The translations under genes were made by a program, and so were the position numbers. A model generated the notes under the pieces. That model was not told where the DNA came from, ran no database searches, and saw nothing but the letters and a program-made list of their open reading frames with translations. From the NCBI GenBank assembly GCA_052084925.1, contig JBQDEV010000014.1:1-64000 (forward strand): 64,000 bases of DNA, read 5' to 3'. Origin of the DNA: CmP2 sp052084925. GTDB taxonomy: Bacteria; Actinomycetota; Actinomycetes; Actinomycetales; Micrococcaceae. This document shows, one piece after another, positions 49,306 through 57,952 of the stretch. Numbering within the stretch: the first letter of the stretch is position 1; the number at the start of each line of letters is the position of its first letter.

Positions 49306-50676
49306 TCAGAGCAGTAGCGGTGCCAGCGCGGAGAGAACGAGCAGCACGATCCCGCCGCCGATTCTGGAGGAGATGGAGAGGAACGGCAGCAGATTGAGGC
49401 GCTGAGATGCCTGCAGTACGGCCAGGTCACCACTGGAGCCGAAGTCGGCCAGTCCCAGACCAGCAGCAATCGCGGACTCGATGATGTACAGCCGCACCAA
49501 CCAGCCGACCACGCTCGCAACGACAATCGCGATCAGCACACTCAACAGCGTCAGCGCCATGTAGCCGACGTCGGTAAGGCGGGCGACGACTTCACTGATG
49601 TTGATGGCTACGACGCTCAGCGACACCAGAATCGCTGGGATCATCGCGTTCGCGACGAAGACATACCAGAGGTTCGCCGACTCCTCGATGTAGCGCGGCA
49701 GCGGCACGAAGAGCTTGAGGCACGCACAGATCAGAATGAGGAAGACATAGGCGTGCAGGGCGGGTACCACCGTGCTGAGGAAGCTGGAGATCACGAACAG
49801 GATGCCCGCGAGTGCAAGGCCGGTCACGCCGAACTTGATCGACGTCCCCGTGCGCTCCAGCGGGGTCTTGGCATCGGCCAGATCATCGCGAACTCCACGT
49901 GCGAGATCGCCTTTGCCGTTGAGCCCCGGGAACTTATCGCCCCAGCGCTTCCCCGCCATGTTCATTCCGCCGGCTGCAATGATGCACATGATGTTCGCGA
50001 CGGCCACGGCCGGGACCAGCATCGTGAGGTACATGCCTGCGTCGCCGCCCTGCTGTCCGGCGATAATCTCAGAGATCGGAATCGCCCCAGCTGCGACACC
50101 ACCGGCCAGCACAGGTCCGGCAATATAGAACACCGCGTAGCCTGCACCCATGCCGGTGATCCAGCCGATGAGTCCGATGACCGTGAAACACACGGCGATA
50201 ACGGAGAGCATCGGTACCAAAATGCGTGACCCGGCTTTGACAAGCATCTTCTTGGGCATGCCCAAGATGCTTCCGGTGATCAGTGCCGCAACGACGAACT
50301 CACCGAAACCGGAGACCTCGTAAAAGCTGGTGATGGACTCTTCCAGGCTCGCGGGGAAGATGCCAGCGAACTGAGCGATCGCGGGCACGAGGATGCAGAG
50401 GATCACTCCCCCGCCCACGAAGTTGAAGATCGGGATCTTGCTCCCGATCCACATCAGTGTCCCACCAAGTGTCATCACGATGGCGAAAGCCGCAGTCATA
50501 CCCGTGTCGGCCGGCGTCAACGCAGCCAACGTGAGGACGAGGGCCGTGAGGATCAAGAACGCCGGGACCGGGATTCCCAGAATTCCCTTCCACTCCGGCA
50601 GCGGCGGCAACTGCGTCTGGGGTGCATCGGTATCCGCTTCTCGTGTACTCAATGTCGTGTGGTTGTTGGTTGCCAT
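49306..50676 (-). CDS. 2-hydroxycarboxylate transporter (2-HCT/CitS family)
   Basis: 456 residues from ATG 50676 (AGGAG upstream). About 11-12 membrane segments with both re-entrant Gly-rich loops of the family: IAGQQGGDAGMYLTMLVPA, and late AAGLGLADFGSSGDLAVLQA followed by QRLNLLPFLSISSRIGGGIV. These match CitS/MleP/CimH transporters of citrate, malate or related acids with Na or H. The Arg of the C-terminal SSRIGG motif that binds the carboxylate is present. It is divergent from the CoA-transferase gene, with shared operator-like sites between, so it likely imports the acid activated by that enzyme. Confidence 0.88.
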   Translation of the reverse strand: MATNNHTTLSTREADTDAPQTQLPPLPEWKGILGIPVPAFLILTALVLTLAALTPADTGMTAAFAIVMTLGGTLMWIGSKIPIFNFVGGGVILCILVPAIAQFAGIFPASLEESITSFYEVSGFGEFVVAALITGSILGMPKKMLVKAGSRILVPMLSVIAVCFTVIGLIGWITGMGAGYAVFYIAGPVLAGGVAAGAIPISEIIAGQQGGDAGMYLTMLVPAVAVANIMCIIAAGGMNMAGKRWGDKFPGLNGKGDLARGVRDDLADAKTPLERTGTSIKFGVTGLALAGILFVISSFLSTVVPALHAYVFLILICACLKLFVPLPRYIEESANLWYVFVANAMIPAILVSLSVVAINISEVVARLTDVGYMALTLLSVLIAIVVASVVGWLVRLYIIESAIAAGLGLADFGSSGDLAVLQASQRLNLLPFLSISSRIGGGIVLLVLSALAPLLL

Positions 50677-50720
50677 GGGGACTCCTGACCTGCCATGAGA
50701 GGTTCGCGCCTCAAGACCGA

Positions 50721-50737
50721 TTGCATACAACTTGCAA
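50721..50737. promoter_or_regulatory. Operator-like inverted repeat near transporter gene
   Basis: TTGCA-N7-TGCAA is a perfect 5+5 inverted repeat ~45 bases before the 2-HCT start. It may bind the GntR-type regulator encoded at 53060. Confidence 0.4.
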
Positions 50738-50781
50738 ACACTCGCTGGCCTGAATCGCGCTATGACTTTATTTTGAGCCGA

Positions 50782-50811
50782 TTGATGTGTGCCCTGGATC
50801 ACAGGTATAGT
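50782..50811 (+). promoter_or_regulatory. Promoter of CoA-transferase operon
   Basis: TTGATG and TATAGT separated by 18 bases. The predicted start falls at about 50818, directly beside the inverted repeat at 50819-50845. Confidence 0.5.
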
Positions 50812-50818
50812 CAGGATC

Positions 50819-50845
50819 GTACACAATAATAGAATTTGTGCACAA
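50819..50845. promoter_or_regulatory. Operator-like inverted repeat at the CoA-transferase promoter
   Basis: GTACACAA and TTTGTGCAC form an imperfect inverted repeat with a short AT-rich spacer. It contains the palindrome TTGTGCACAA. It sits at the predicted transcription start, a position suited to repression by the co-encoded GntR protein. Confidence 0.45.
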
Positions 50846-50876
50846 CAGCAGAATCATCGTGGAACAGGAGCAGTCG

Positions 50877-52112
50877 ATGGATCACCCCCTCACGGCCGAT
50901 GGTGCGCCGGAGTCCGAGAAGCGCGGCCCCCTCGAGGGGATCAGAGTCATCGAAATGGGGCAGCTCATTGCTGGACCCTTCTGCGGTCAGATGCTGGGTG
51001 ACCTCGGCGCAGACGTGATCAAGATCGAAGAACCGACCCGAGGCGACCCCATGCGCCAATGGGGCCAGGCCACGGTGGAAGGGGATTCCTTCTGGTGGTC
51101 CGTGCTGGGGCGGAACAAGCGCTCGGTGACACTGAATCTCCGCGATCAGGAAGGCCAGGCCATCGCCAAAAATCTCATTGCCTCGGCCGATCTCGTGTTG
51201 GAGAATTTCCGACCAGGGTCCCTGGAAAAATGGGGCATGGACTACGAGTCACTCTCGGCTGCGAACCCCGGACTGATCATGGTGCGCGTCTCCGGGTTCG
51301 GACAGACGGGCCCCTATGCGGAACAAGCTGGCTATGGTTCCATCGGGGAAGCCATGGGCGGCATGCGCTACATCGTGGGCAATCCCGAACTGCCGCCGTC
51401 CCGCGTCGGCATCTCCATCGGAGACACCCTTGCGGGCATGTTCGCCACGATGGGTGCACTCGCTGCGATCACGGAGCGTCATCGCAGTGGCCGCGGCCAG
51501 ATCGTCGATTCCTCGATCTACGAGTCCGTCCTGGGCGTGATGGAATCACTCGTCCCGGACTGGACCATGGGCGGCGTTCAACGAGAGCGCACCGGCGCGA
51601 TCCTGCCCAAGATCGCCCCCAGCAACGTCTACCCGACCCGCGGCGGAGAGTGGATTATCATCGCGGCAAACCAAGACACGGTCTTCAAGCGTCTGTGCGC
51701 TGCCATGGGCAACCCAGAGATGGCAGATGACCCCCGCTATGCCACCCATGTCGCCCGCGGTGAGCATCAGGCACAGCTGGACGAGCTCGTGGGCCAGTTC
51801 TCGGCCGCTCACGACGCAGACGACCTCATCGCCCTGCTCAACGAGCACTCAGTCCCCGTCGGGAAGATCTTCAAGGTGGCCGACATGGTCAAGGACCCCC
51901 AATTCCAGGCACGCGGCTCCCTGGTCGATGTCGAACACGAACAGCACGGAAAGATTCGCATGCAGAATGCGTTCCCGCGCCTGAGCCGCACAGATTCTGC
52001 CGTGCGCTGGTCTGGTCCTCCCCTGGGCCATCACACCGACGAAGTCCTGGCAGAAATCAACATCGATGCCCACCGCATCGCTGAACTGCGGGCACAAGGA
52101 GTGATTCGCTGA
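50877..52112 (+). CDS. CaiB/BaiF (class III) CoA-transferase
   Basis: 411 residues from ATG 50877 (ACAGGAG upstream). Signatures: LEGIRVIEMGQLIAGPFCGQ, LGDLGADVIKIEEPTRGDPM, NLRDQEGQAIAKNLIASADL, VRVSGFGQTGPYAEQAGYGS, and the catalytic Asp in VGISIGDTLAGMFATMGALA. It transfers CoA between acyl groups through an Asp anhydride. It is coupled to the next gene (TGATG). With an HMG-CoA-lyase-like enzyme and a hydroxy-acid transporter, it probably makes a 3-hydroxy-dicarboxyl-CoA (for example 3-hydroxy-3-methylglutaryl- or citramalyl-type), but the acid is not proven. Confidence 0.9.
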   Translation: MDHPLTADGAPESEKRGPLEGIRVIEMGQLIAGPFCGQMLGDLGADVIKIEEPTRGDPMRQWGQATVEGDSFWWSVLGRNKRSVTLNLRDQEGQAIAKNLIASADLVLENFRPGSLEKWGMDYESLSAANPGLIMVRVSGFGQTGPYAEQAGYGSIGEAMGGMRYIVGNPELPPSRVGISIGDTLAGMFATMGALAAITERHRSGRGQIVDSSIYESVLGVMESLVPDWTMGGVQRERTGAILPKIAPSNVYPTRGGEWIIIAANQDTVFKRLCAAMGNPEMADDPRYATHVARGEHQAQLDELVGQFSAAHDADDLIALLNEHSVPVGKIFKVADMVKDPQFQARGSLVDVEHEQHGKIRMQNAFPRLSRTDSAVRWSGPPLGHHTDEVLAEINIDAHRIAELRAQGVIR

Positions 52113-53053
52113 TGTGGAATCTGCCGACCGCTGCCCGCGTGATCGACGTAGGTCTCCGCGATGGCCTTCAAGCGATCCCGGAGCCTCTAGCCCTTCAAGA
52201 CAAACTGGACATCGTGGAGCGGCTGATTCGCGCCGGGGTCCGCGAGATCGAGGTGTGCTCGTTCGCGCACCCGAGGGTTCTGCCGCAACTGGCCGACGCG
52301 GAAGAGCTCCTACGCGAGATTCCGCGGATCCCTGGCGTTCGGTACCGTGCGCTGGCTCCGAACCTGCGAGGTGCTCAGCGGGCCTCCGAGTGCGAACTCG
52401 ACGAATTGGCCATCGTCGTCCCCGCCGAAGACGGGATGGCAGTCAAGAATCAAGGAAAGACGACGCGCGCCCTACTCAATGATGTCGCCCAGATCGGCAA
52501 GCTCACGCAGGCGAGTGGCCAGGACTTCATCGTCGCCGTCGCCTGCGCATTCTTTTCCCCCACCTACGGTGCTGTGTCTGCCGAACAGCGACGCGCGGTC
52601 ATCACCGCCGCATCGGAGGCTGGAGCATCGGGGGTGTATCTCGCCACGACAACCGGACAGGAACATCCCCGCGAAGTCTACGAAGGCGTCCTGCAAACCC
52701 GACAGGAGTTCCCTCACCTCACCGTCGGCGTTCATCTCCACAATCGCAACGGTTTCGCCTCCGCTAACGCACTGGCCGCGCTCTCGGCCGGCGCGGACTG
52801 GCTCGAAACATCATTCGCCGCGCTCGGAGGCGACCTGTGGTTCCCGGGGGACCCTACTGTGCTGGGGAACATGGCCACGGAAGACCTAGTCCACCTCCTC
52901 GATGGTATGAATATTGAAACGGGAATCGACCTCGACGGCATCCGCCAGATTTCGGACACGGTCTACAATCTGACCGGTTTCCCCCGCAGTTCCTTCGTCG
53001 CACGCGGCGGAACGCGACAAGATCTTGCCCTGGCCTCGTGGGGTGACGAGTAA
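52112..53053 (+). CDS. Hydroxymethylglutaryl-CoA lyase-like enzyme
   Basis: 313 residues with the HMGL/DRE-TIM barrel. VIDVGLRDGLQAIPEPLALQ carries the R-D metal and substrate pair; EIEVCSFAHPRVLPQLADAE follows the family SFVxPxxxPQ pattern; VGVHLHNRNGFASANALAAL contains the H-x-H metal ligands. The final GGDLWFPGDPTVLGNMATED replaces the usual catalytic Cys-containing GGCPxAPGAxGN loop, the Cys position being Asp-Leu-Trp-Phe, so the reaction may differ from HMG-CoA cleavage. It acts after the CoA-transferase, probably splitting a hydroxyacyl-CoA. Confidence 0.86.
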   Translation: MWNLPTAARVIDVGLRDGLQAIPEPLALQDKLDIVERLIRAGVREIEVCSFAHPRVLPQLADAEELLREIPRIPGVRYRALAPNLRGAQRASECELDELAIVVPAEDGMAVKNQGKTTRALLNDVAQIGKLTQASGQDFIVAVACAFFSPTYGAVSAEQRRAVITAASEAGASGVYLATTTGQEHPREVYEGVLQTRQEFPHLTVGVHLHNRNGFASANALAALSAGADWLETSFAALGGDLWFPGDPTVLGNMATEDLVHLLDGMNIETGIDLDGIRQISDTVYNLTGFPRSSFVARGGTRQDLALASWGDE

Positions 53054-53059
53054 CGACAA

Positions 53060-53740
53060 GTGAGTGACAGCATGAAAACCACTGGAGCACAGCGCACCGA
53101 AGCCATCACCCAGTCCGTCTTGGACTTGATCACGAGCGGATACTTCGAGACCGGCGGCTGGCTCCGCGAGGTCGAGATCGCCAGCGCACTCGGAGTGTCC
53201 AGAACCCCGGTTCGGGATGCACTGCGCGAATTGGCCGGTGCCGGTGTCGTCGTCCTCGAGCAGCATCGGGGCGCACGGTTGCGGAGCTACCCTCCTGAGA
53301 AGATTGAAGAGATCTATCGCACCCGGGCCATGGTGGAATCCACGGTCACCGCGGCGGCGATTCCCCTGCTGACCGACGACGACATCGCCCACCTCAAGGA
53401 CTTGGCCGCGCAGATGCGCGAGCTCGCTTCGAGCAGCGAGAATCGAGCAGAACTCGCGAGGCTGAATCGGGAGTTCCACGCCTATATTTTTGCGCATTCA
53501 GGCGACCACCCACTCGAAGCCACCGCGCATCATCTCCTTGTTCCCATGATCGTCACCAAGGTGATGCACTCCTACGACGAGACGAAAATCCGCCGCAGCA
53601 TGGAAGAGCACGAAGATCTGATCGCCGCAGCTGAGCTGAAGGACCGGGAATGGGCCGAGGCCATCATGCGTGCCCATATCCTCGGTGGCCTCAGCTCATT
53701 CAAGCGGAGCCTGCTGGAAGAACGCCGGAATACCGAGTAG
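53060..53740 (+). CDS. GntR family (FadR/FCD-type) transcriptional regulator
   Basis: 226 residues (GTG 53060; ATG 53072 possible). The winged helix is seen in SALGVSRTPVRDALRELAGA with IASALGVSRTP, then VLEQHRGARLRSYPPEKIEE. The FCD effector domain is helical, with RLNREFHAYIFAHSGDHPLE (Asp/His metal site), and H-x3-E/H later in MEEHEDLIAAAELKDREWAE. It closes the CoA-transferase operon and likely represses it and the divergent transporter in response to the acid or its CoA ester. Confidence 0.9.
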   Translation: MSDSMKTTGAQRTEAITQSVLDLITSGYFETGGWLREVEIASALGVSRTPVRDALRELAGAGVVVLEQHRGARLRSYPPEKIEEIYRTRAMVESTVTAAAIPLLTDDDIAHLKDLAAQMRELASSSENRAELARLNREFHAYIFAHSGDHPLEATAHHLLVPMIVTKVMHSYDETKIRRSMEEHEDLIAAAELKDREWAEAIMRAHILGGLSSFKRSLLEERRNTE

Positions 53741-53832
53741 CGCTTTTCAGCGGCACCGCTGCCGAATCAGTCACAGCTTCGACACAGCAGTGACCGGAGC
53801 AGGCAACAGCGTGGGTGCCTAGCGTGGGGCTC

Positions 53833-55110
53833 ATGATCGAATCAGCAGCCACCTCGTCCTCGTCCACCGAAGCCCCGACCCGTACGTCTCGCCCCTGGTT
53901 CGCCCGGGCCCGGCTGGCCGCCACCTCCCTGGTGCTGGCCGGCGGACTGGCCCTGGCCGGATGCGCGGCGAGCGCGACCACGACCGACGTCGAGACGGTC
54001 GCCACCACCACCGTGACCAGCACCGACACGACCTCCAGCACGGCCGCAGAAACCGCCACGGATTCTTCCACCGGCACCACCGCGGAGACCATTGCCGACA
54101 CTGCCGCCGCGGCCGAGGCGTTCCTGGCCACCCTCAGCGAGGAGCAGCAGGAAGCGGTGCTCTACGACTACGACGACGAGACCAAATCGACGTCGTGGTC
54201 CAACTTCCCGGTCACCTTCATCGACCGCGCCGGGCTCAACCTCACTGACCTCACCGAGGAGCAACAGCAAGCGGCCCTGGCGGTGTTGGAGACGCTGCTC
54301 AGCGACGACGCCTACGCCACCATCGAGGGCATCATGGGCGGAGACGAATACCTCAACGAGAACAGCTCCACCACCGAGGACTCCCTGGGGCAGTACTACA
54401 TCGCCTTCTTCGGCGACCCCTCCGATACGGAGGCCTGGGCGCTACAGTTCGGCGGCCATCACCTCGGCGTCAACGCGGATCTGAACGGCGCCGAGGAGAC
54501 CCTGACCTTCGCGCCCACGCACCTGGGCATCCAGCCCGCCGTGTACACCAACGACGACGGCGAGGAGGTCCAGCCCTTCGACGAGATCTACACCGACGCG
54601 TTCGCCTTCTACGACTCGCTCACCGCCGACCAGCAGGCGACGCTGACTTCGGGCGAGGTCACGATGTGCTCCCCCGGCGACACCTGCGACTTCGCCACCG
54701 GGACGGGACTGAGCGGCAGCGACCTCACGGAGGAACAGCGGGAGCTGTTGCTGGAGGTCATCGCGCACTGGGCGGGGATGGCCGCCGACGACGAATCCAA
54801 CAACGCAGCCCTGGCGGAAATTGACGCCACGCTCGACGAGACCGTGATCGCCTGGTCCGGGGAGACGACCTACGACATGAGCACCGGCGACGGGATCTCG
54901 TTCTCCATCTCCGGGCCGAACGTGTACTTGGCCTTCCAGGCGCAGAACGGTTCCGCCGGGGCAGACGTCGACGGTGTGACCACCTCCGGTTGGGGTCACG
55001 TGCACACCATCTACCTCGACCCCACGAACGACTACGCGAACTCGGTGACCCAGCAGGCGAGCGCCGGCATGGGTGGCGGCCCCGGCGGCGACGGCGGCCC
55101 GAGCTTCTAG
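53833..55110 (+). CDS. DUF3500 family lipoprotein
   Basis: 425 residues from ATG 53833. A long signal (RTSRPWFARARLAATSLVLA) ends in the lipobox LALAGC (Cys ~41), then a Thr/Ser/Glu-rich linker. The DUF3500 domain follows: AFLATLSEEQQEAVLYDYDD, WSNFPVTFIDRAGLNLTDLT, LGQYYIAFFGDPSDTEAWAL, QFGGHHLGVNADLNG, and a GWGHVHTIYLDPTNDYA ending with His residues. The protein ends in a Gly-rich tail. The family is extracellular and of unknown function, possibly metal-dependent given the conserved His pairs. Confidence 0.88.
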   Translation: MIESAATSSSSTEAPTRTSRPWFARARLAATSLVLAGGLALAGCAASATTTDVETVATTTVTSTDTTSSTAAETATDSSTGTTAETIADTAAAAEAFLATLSEEQQEAVLYDYDDETKSTSWSNFPVTFIDRAGLNLTDLTEEQQQAALAVLETLLSDDAYATIEGIMGGDEYLNENSSTTEDSLGQYYIAFFGDPSDTEAWALQFGGHHLGVNADLNGAEETLTFAPTHLGIQPAVYTNDDGEEVQPFDEIYTDAFAFYDSLTADQQATLTSGEVTMCSPGDTCDFATGTGLSGSDLTEEQRELLLEVIAHWAGMAADDESNNAALAEIDATLDETVIAWSGETTYDMSTGDGISFSISGPNVYLAFQAQNGSAGADVDGVTTSGWGHVHTIYLDPTNDYANSVTQQASAGMGGGPGGDGGPSF

Positions 55111-55143
55111 CAGCGGCACATCAACGCTCCACCCTAGACGCAC

Positions 55144-55175
55144 GAATGCCGTACCCCTCGACGGGTACGGCATTC
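55144..55175 (+). terminator. Terminator hairpin after DUF3500 gene
   Basis: GAATGCCGTACCC pairs perfectly with GGGTACGGCATTC (13 bp, 6-base loop) 34 bases after the stop. No long U-run follows, but the stem is strong. Confidence 0.6.
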
Positions 55176-55294
55176 GGCAATGCGGGTTAGCGGTTAGGCT
55201 ATCCTGCACTCTCAGTCTAACGAGAGCCAATAGGGCACACATGACGATCATGTCCACCATTCGCGAATGGACACGTCCGGGCGTTACGTAGATG

Positions 55295-56089
55295 TCACTC
55301 GGATATTTGCAACAAAGCCTCGACCGGGCCGAGCCCTTGATCTTCAAGCTTTTGTGCGTGTATCCGGACGACCTCCAAGTAATTTCGGACGTTCTCCTCA
55401 TCGAATCGGGACGTCGGTCCGCTAAGTGAGAGCGCTACAACCGCACCGTTTTCGCATCGAACGGGAAACGACAGAGAGGAGGCACCTGACTCCCTTTCAC
55501 CGTGAGACAGCGCAAACCCGTTCGAACGGTAGTAGTTGAGTTTTTCCTCGTGTTCTGACCTCGAAACCTCACCGCTTTCCAACAAGATGGACACAACCTC
55601 CACTGGAGCGTCCTCGAGGAGAATCACTCCTGACGAGCCTGCTGTCAGGGGAAGCGGTACACCCATGCGGACGACACTACGAACAGTGCGGCTACCCTCG
55701 GCTTGACCGATAGAAACACGCTTTGTTCCCTGCCGAACATAAATGTTGGCAGACTCTCCGGTTTCGTCGCGGAGCGCCCGGACAACATCCAACGCTTCCT
55801 CAGTCACTGACCACGCATCTTGGACAACCTGGAACCAACGCAAAGCTCCCGGCCCGACCTGGTAGGTGCTTTCCGCAATCTGCTGAACGAATCCATACCC
55901 CTCGAGGGTGGAAAGTATTCGCAGAACAGTCGTCCGGGGAATCTTCGTCAGACGCGCCAGGTCGCGTACATGACGATGCGGATTGTCTTTGTCGAAATGC
56001 TGCAAAATCTCGAAAGCCCTGCTGATGCTCCGCACGGAGTCAGAGTGACTATTCGCCTCCGGCGGCGTTGGACCGGCTTTCTCAGACAT
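55295..56089 (-). CDS. IclR family transcriptional regulator
   Basis: 264 residues. The winged helix (RSISRAFEILQHFDKDNPHR, VRDLARLTKIPRTTVLRILS, LEGYGFVQQIAESTYQVGPG) is followed by the IclR effector domain (VRALRDETGESANIYVRQGT, MGVPLPLTAGSSGVILLEDA, SNGFALSHGERESGASSLSF, VALSLSGPTSRF). It is divergent from the ABC transporter/CoA-transferase operon at 56266, with an operator-like inverted repeat between, so it likely controls that operon in response to its substrate. Confidence 0.92.
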   Translation of the reverse strand: MSEKAGPTPPEANSHSDSVRSISRAFEILQHFDKDNPHRHVRDLARLTKIPRTTVLRILSTLEGYGFVQQIAESTYQVGPGALRWFQVVQDAWSVTEEALDVVRALRDETGESANIYVRQGTKRVSIGQAEGSRTVRSVVRMGVPLPLTAGSSGVILLEDAPVEVVSILLESGEVSRSEHEEKLNYYRSNGFALSHGERESGASSLSFPVRCENGAVVALSLSGPTSRFDEENVRNYLEVVRIHAQKLEDQGLGPVEALLQISE

Positions 56090-56184
56090 TGATGATCTCC
56101 CCTGTTAATTGATCTGGGACCAGACTACTGGCCTCCATCTGCCCCTGAAGCCTCCCCGCTTTCAACCCGTGTCACAACCGATCA

Positions 56185-56220
56185 GTCCGTCTAGTGGATT
56201 CTATTGACTACTAGTTGGAC
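56185..56220. promoter_or_regulatory. Inverted repeat operator in IclR/ABC divergent region
   Basis: GTCCGTCTAGT (56185-56195) and ACTAGTTGGAC (56210-56220) form a long inverted repeat with two mismatched positions and a 14-base spacer. It spans the -35 of the rightward promoter, fitting control by the adjacent IclR protein. Confidence 0.5.
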
Positions 56221-56231
56221 AGCTGTATAGA
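56204..56231 (+). promoter_or_regulatory. Promoter of ABC transporter operon
   Basis: TTGACT and TATAGA with a 16-base spacer, 34 bases before the ATP-binding protein start. Confidence 0.5.
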
Positions 56232-56265
56232 GTGTGGGTCAGGTCACAGCTAGGGAGGATTGGCA

Positions 56266-57021
56266 ATGTCAAGACAAGAAACAACGGAACCGGCGATCAG
56301 AATCGTCGATGCCATCAAGCAGTACGGCGAAATGCGCGCTCTAGATCAGGTGTCGCTGGACGTCGCTCCTGGCGAAGTGGTCGCGGTGGTCGGTCCGAGC
56401 GGTTCAGGAAAATCGACATTGTGTAGATCCATCAATGGTCTCGCCGCCCTAGATGCTGGAGAGGTTCAGATCTTTGGAACGCGCCTGCCCACGCCAGGGC
56501 CGAGCCTTCAGCAAGTCCGGCAAGACGTAGGGATGGTCTTCCAACAGTTCAACTTGTTCTCACACCTCACCATTCTTGAGAACCTGCTTCTTGCCCCGCG
56601 ACTGACAGGACGAGGCAAAAAGGATCATAGAGAGCAACGCGCTCGGCAGCTTCTTGACCGAGTGGGCGTCGCGGCCCAAGCGGATAAGCGCCCCGCCCAG
56701 CTTTCGGGCGGACAGCAACAACGTGTCGCCATTGCGCGGGCGCTGATGATGGACCCTCGCGTGATGCTCTTCGACGAACCCACGTCGGCTCTCGACCCGG
56801 AGATGGTCAGCGAAGTCCTTGACGTCATGAAGGATCTCGCAGTACAGGGCATGACCATGGTGGTCGTCACACATGAGATGGGATTCGCCAAATCTGCTGC
56901 CGACCGGGTGATCTTCATGGATCAGGGACGCGTGATCGAAGACGCGAACCCGATCGATTTCTTTGAGAATCCTCAATCGAACCGAGCTTCAGACTTCCTC
57001 GGCAAAGTCTTGAACCACTGA
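56266..57021 (+). CDS. Polar amino-acid-type ABC transporter ATP-binding protein
   Basis: 251 residues from ATG 56266 (AGGGAGG upstream). Walker A VVGPSGSGKSTLCRSINGLA, Q-loop GMVFQQFNLFSHLTILENLL, signature QLSGGQQQRVAIARALMMDP, Walker B VMLFDEPTSALDPEMVSEVL, H-loop VVVTHEMGFA. The GlnQ/GluA type is clear. It powers the transporter formed with the two permeases and the lipoprotein encoded next. The genes are closely spaced and in one direction, forming an operon through 62588. Confidence 0.94.
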   Translation: MSRQETTEPAIRIVDAIKQYGEMRALDQVSLDVAPGEVVAVVGPSGSGKSTLCRSINGLAALDAGEVQIFGTRLPTPGPSLQQVRQDVGMVFQQFNLFSHLTILENLLLAPRLTGRGKKDHREQRARQLLDRVGVAAQADKRPAQLSGGQQQRVAIARALMMDPRVMLFDEPTSALDPEMVSEVLDVMKDLAVQGMTMVVVTHEMGFAKSAADRVIFMDQGRVIEDANPIDFFENPQSNRASDFLGKVLNH

Positions 57022-57049
57022 GCTGCGGCTGGAAGAGAAGGAACTTAGG

Positions 57050-57943
57050 ATGAGAAATCAAACCACCCGACGTGCAGGTGCCGTCGCTGCTATTTGCGCA
57101 GCCTCCGCCATGGTAGTCACAGGATGCTTCGGCACCGGGACTACAGACGGACCCTCAGTGAATACAACAGCGACTTTCGAGCCTGGGACGTCGATGCAGG
57201 AGATCTCAGATCGAGGAACTATCCGAATCGGTACAAAATTCGATCTGCCAACCATTGGCGCCAAGAATCTGCGGGGTGAGGTCGAAGGCTTCGACATCAA
57301 GATTGGGCAGCTTGTCGCAGCAGAGCTGGGGATACCAGCAGATCAGATTGAATGGGTAGAAACCGTATCTGCAAATAGGGAGCCTTACCTCCAACAGAAC
57401 AAAGTTGACTTGGTCGTTGCCTACTACGCGATCACCCCGTCTCGCGAAGAGGTAGTCACTTTTGCCGGACCTTATCTTGAAGGCGGTCTGGATTTTCTTG
57501 TCAAAGAGGGAAACCCACAAGGCATCAGCGGACCTGAGGACGCCAGTGGCAACACGATCTGCGGGCAGTCTGGAAGCACCGGGCCGGCCTACCTCCATGA
57601 GCACCATCCTGAGGTCCGCCTCGTTGAATTCGACACGATGAGCAAATGCGTCGATGCACTCAAACAAGGTCAGGTAGATGGTGTGGTTCAGGCGAACCAC
57701 GTTCTTCTCGCGGCGATGCAAAAGGAACCGGGTGAATTCGAACTGGTCGGGGAACAGTTCGATCCGACGGCCTTTGGGATCGGGATCCCCAAAGGTGACA
57801 CGGAGATGTGTGGCTTTGTGAATGAAGTCCTTCAAGACGCCTTTGAATCAGGCGCCTACGAAGAGGCCTGGCAAGAGACAGTTGGTGAGGCTGCGCCCGA
57901 CGGAGAATCGCCTGAGCAGCCAAATCTGTCGGCGTGTAAGTGA
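57050..57943 (+). CDS. Solute-binding lipoprotein of ABC transporter (SBP family 3)
   Basis: 297 residues. Lipoprotein signal RRAGAVAAICAASAMVVTGC (Cys ~26), then the SBP_bac_3 domain: RGTIRIGTKFDLPTIGAKNL, EGFDIKIGQLVAAELGI, VETVSANREPYLQQNKVDLV, VAYYAITPSREEVVTFAGPY, NTICGQSGSTGPAYLHEHHP, and a final FGIGIPKGDTEMCGFVNEVL. These match glutamate/aspartate-type binders, but the associated CoA-transferase and lyase suggest a dicarboxylate or amino-dicarboxylate ligand. It resides outside the membrane. Confidence 0.9.
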   Translation: MRNQTTRRAGAVAAICAASAMVVTGCFGTGTTDGPSVNTTATFEPGTSMQEISDRGTIRIGTKFDLPTIGAKNLRGEVEGFDIKIGQLVAAELGIPADQIEWVETVSANREPYLQQNKVDLVVAYYAITPSREEVVTFAGPYLEGGLDFLVKEGNPQGISGPEDASGNTICGQSGSTGPAYLHEHHPEVRLVEFDTMSKCVDALKQGQVDGVVQANHVLLAAMQKEPGEFELVGEQFDPTAFGIGIPKGDTEMCGFVNEVLQDAFESGAYEEAWQETVGEAAPDGESPEQPNLSACK

Positions 57944-57952
57944 GGTTGTGCC

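Noticed and set aside
54442..55401. A 319-codon leftward frame opposite the DUF3500 gene
   Set aside because: It lies antisense to a well-supported lipoprotein gene and its translation is low-complexity Val/Gly/Arg typical of GC-rich complement frames.
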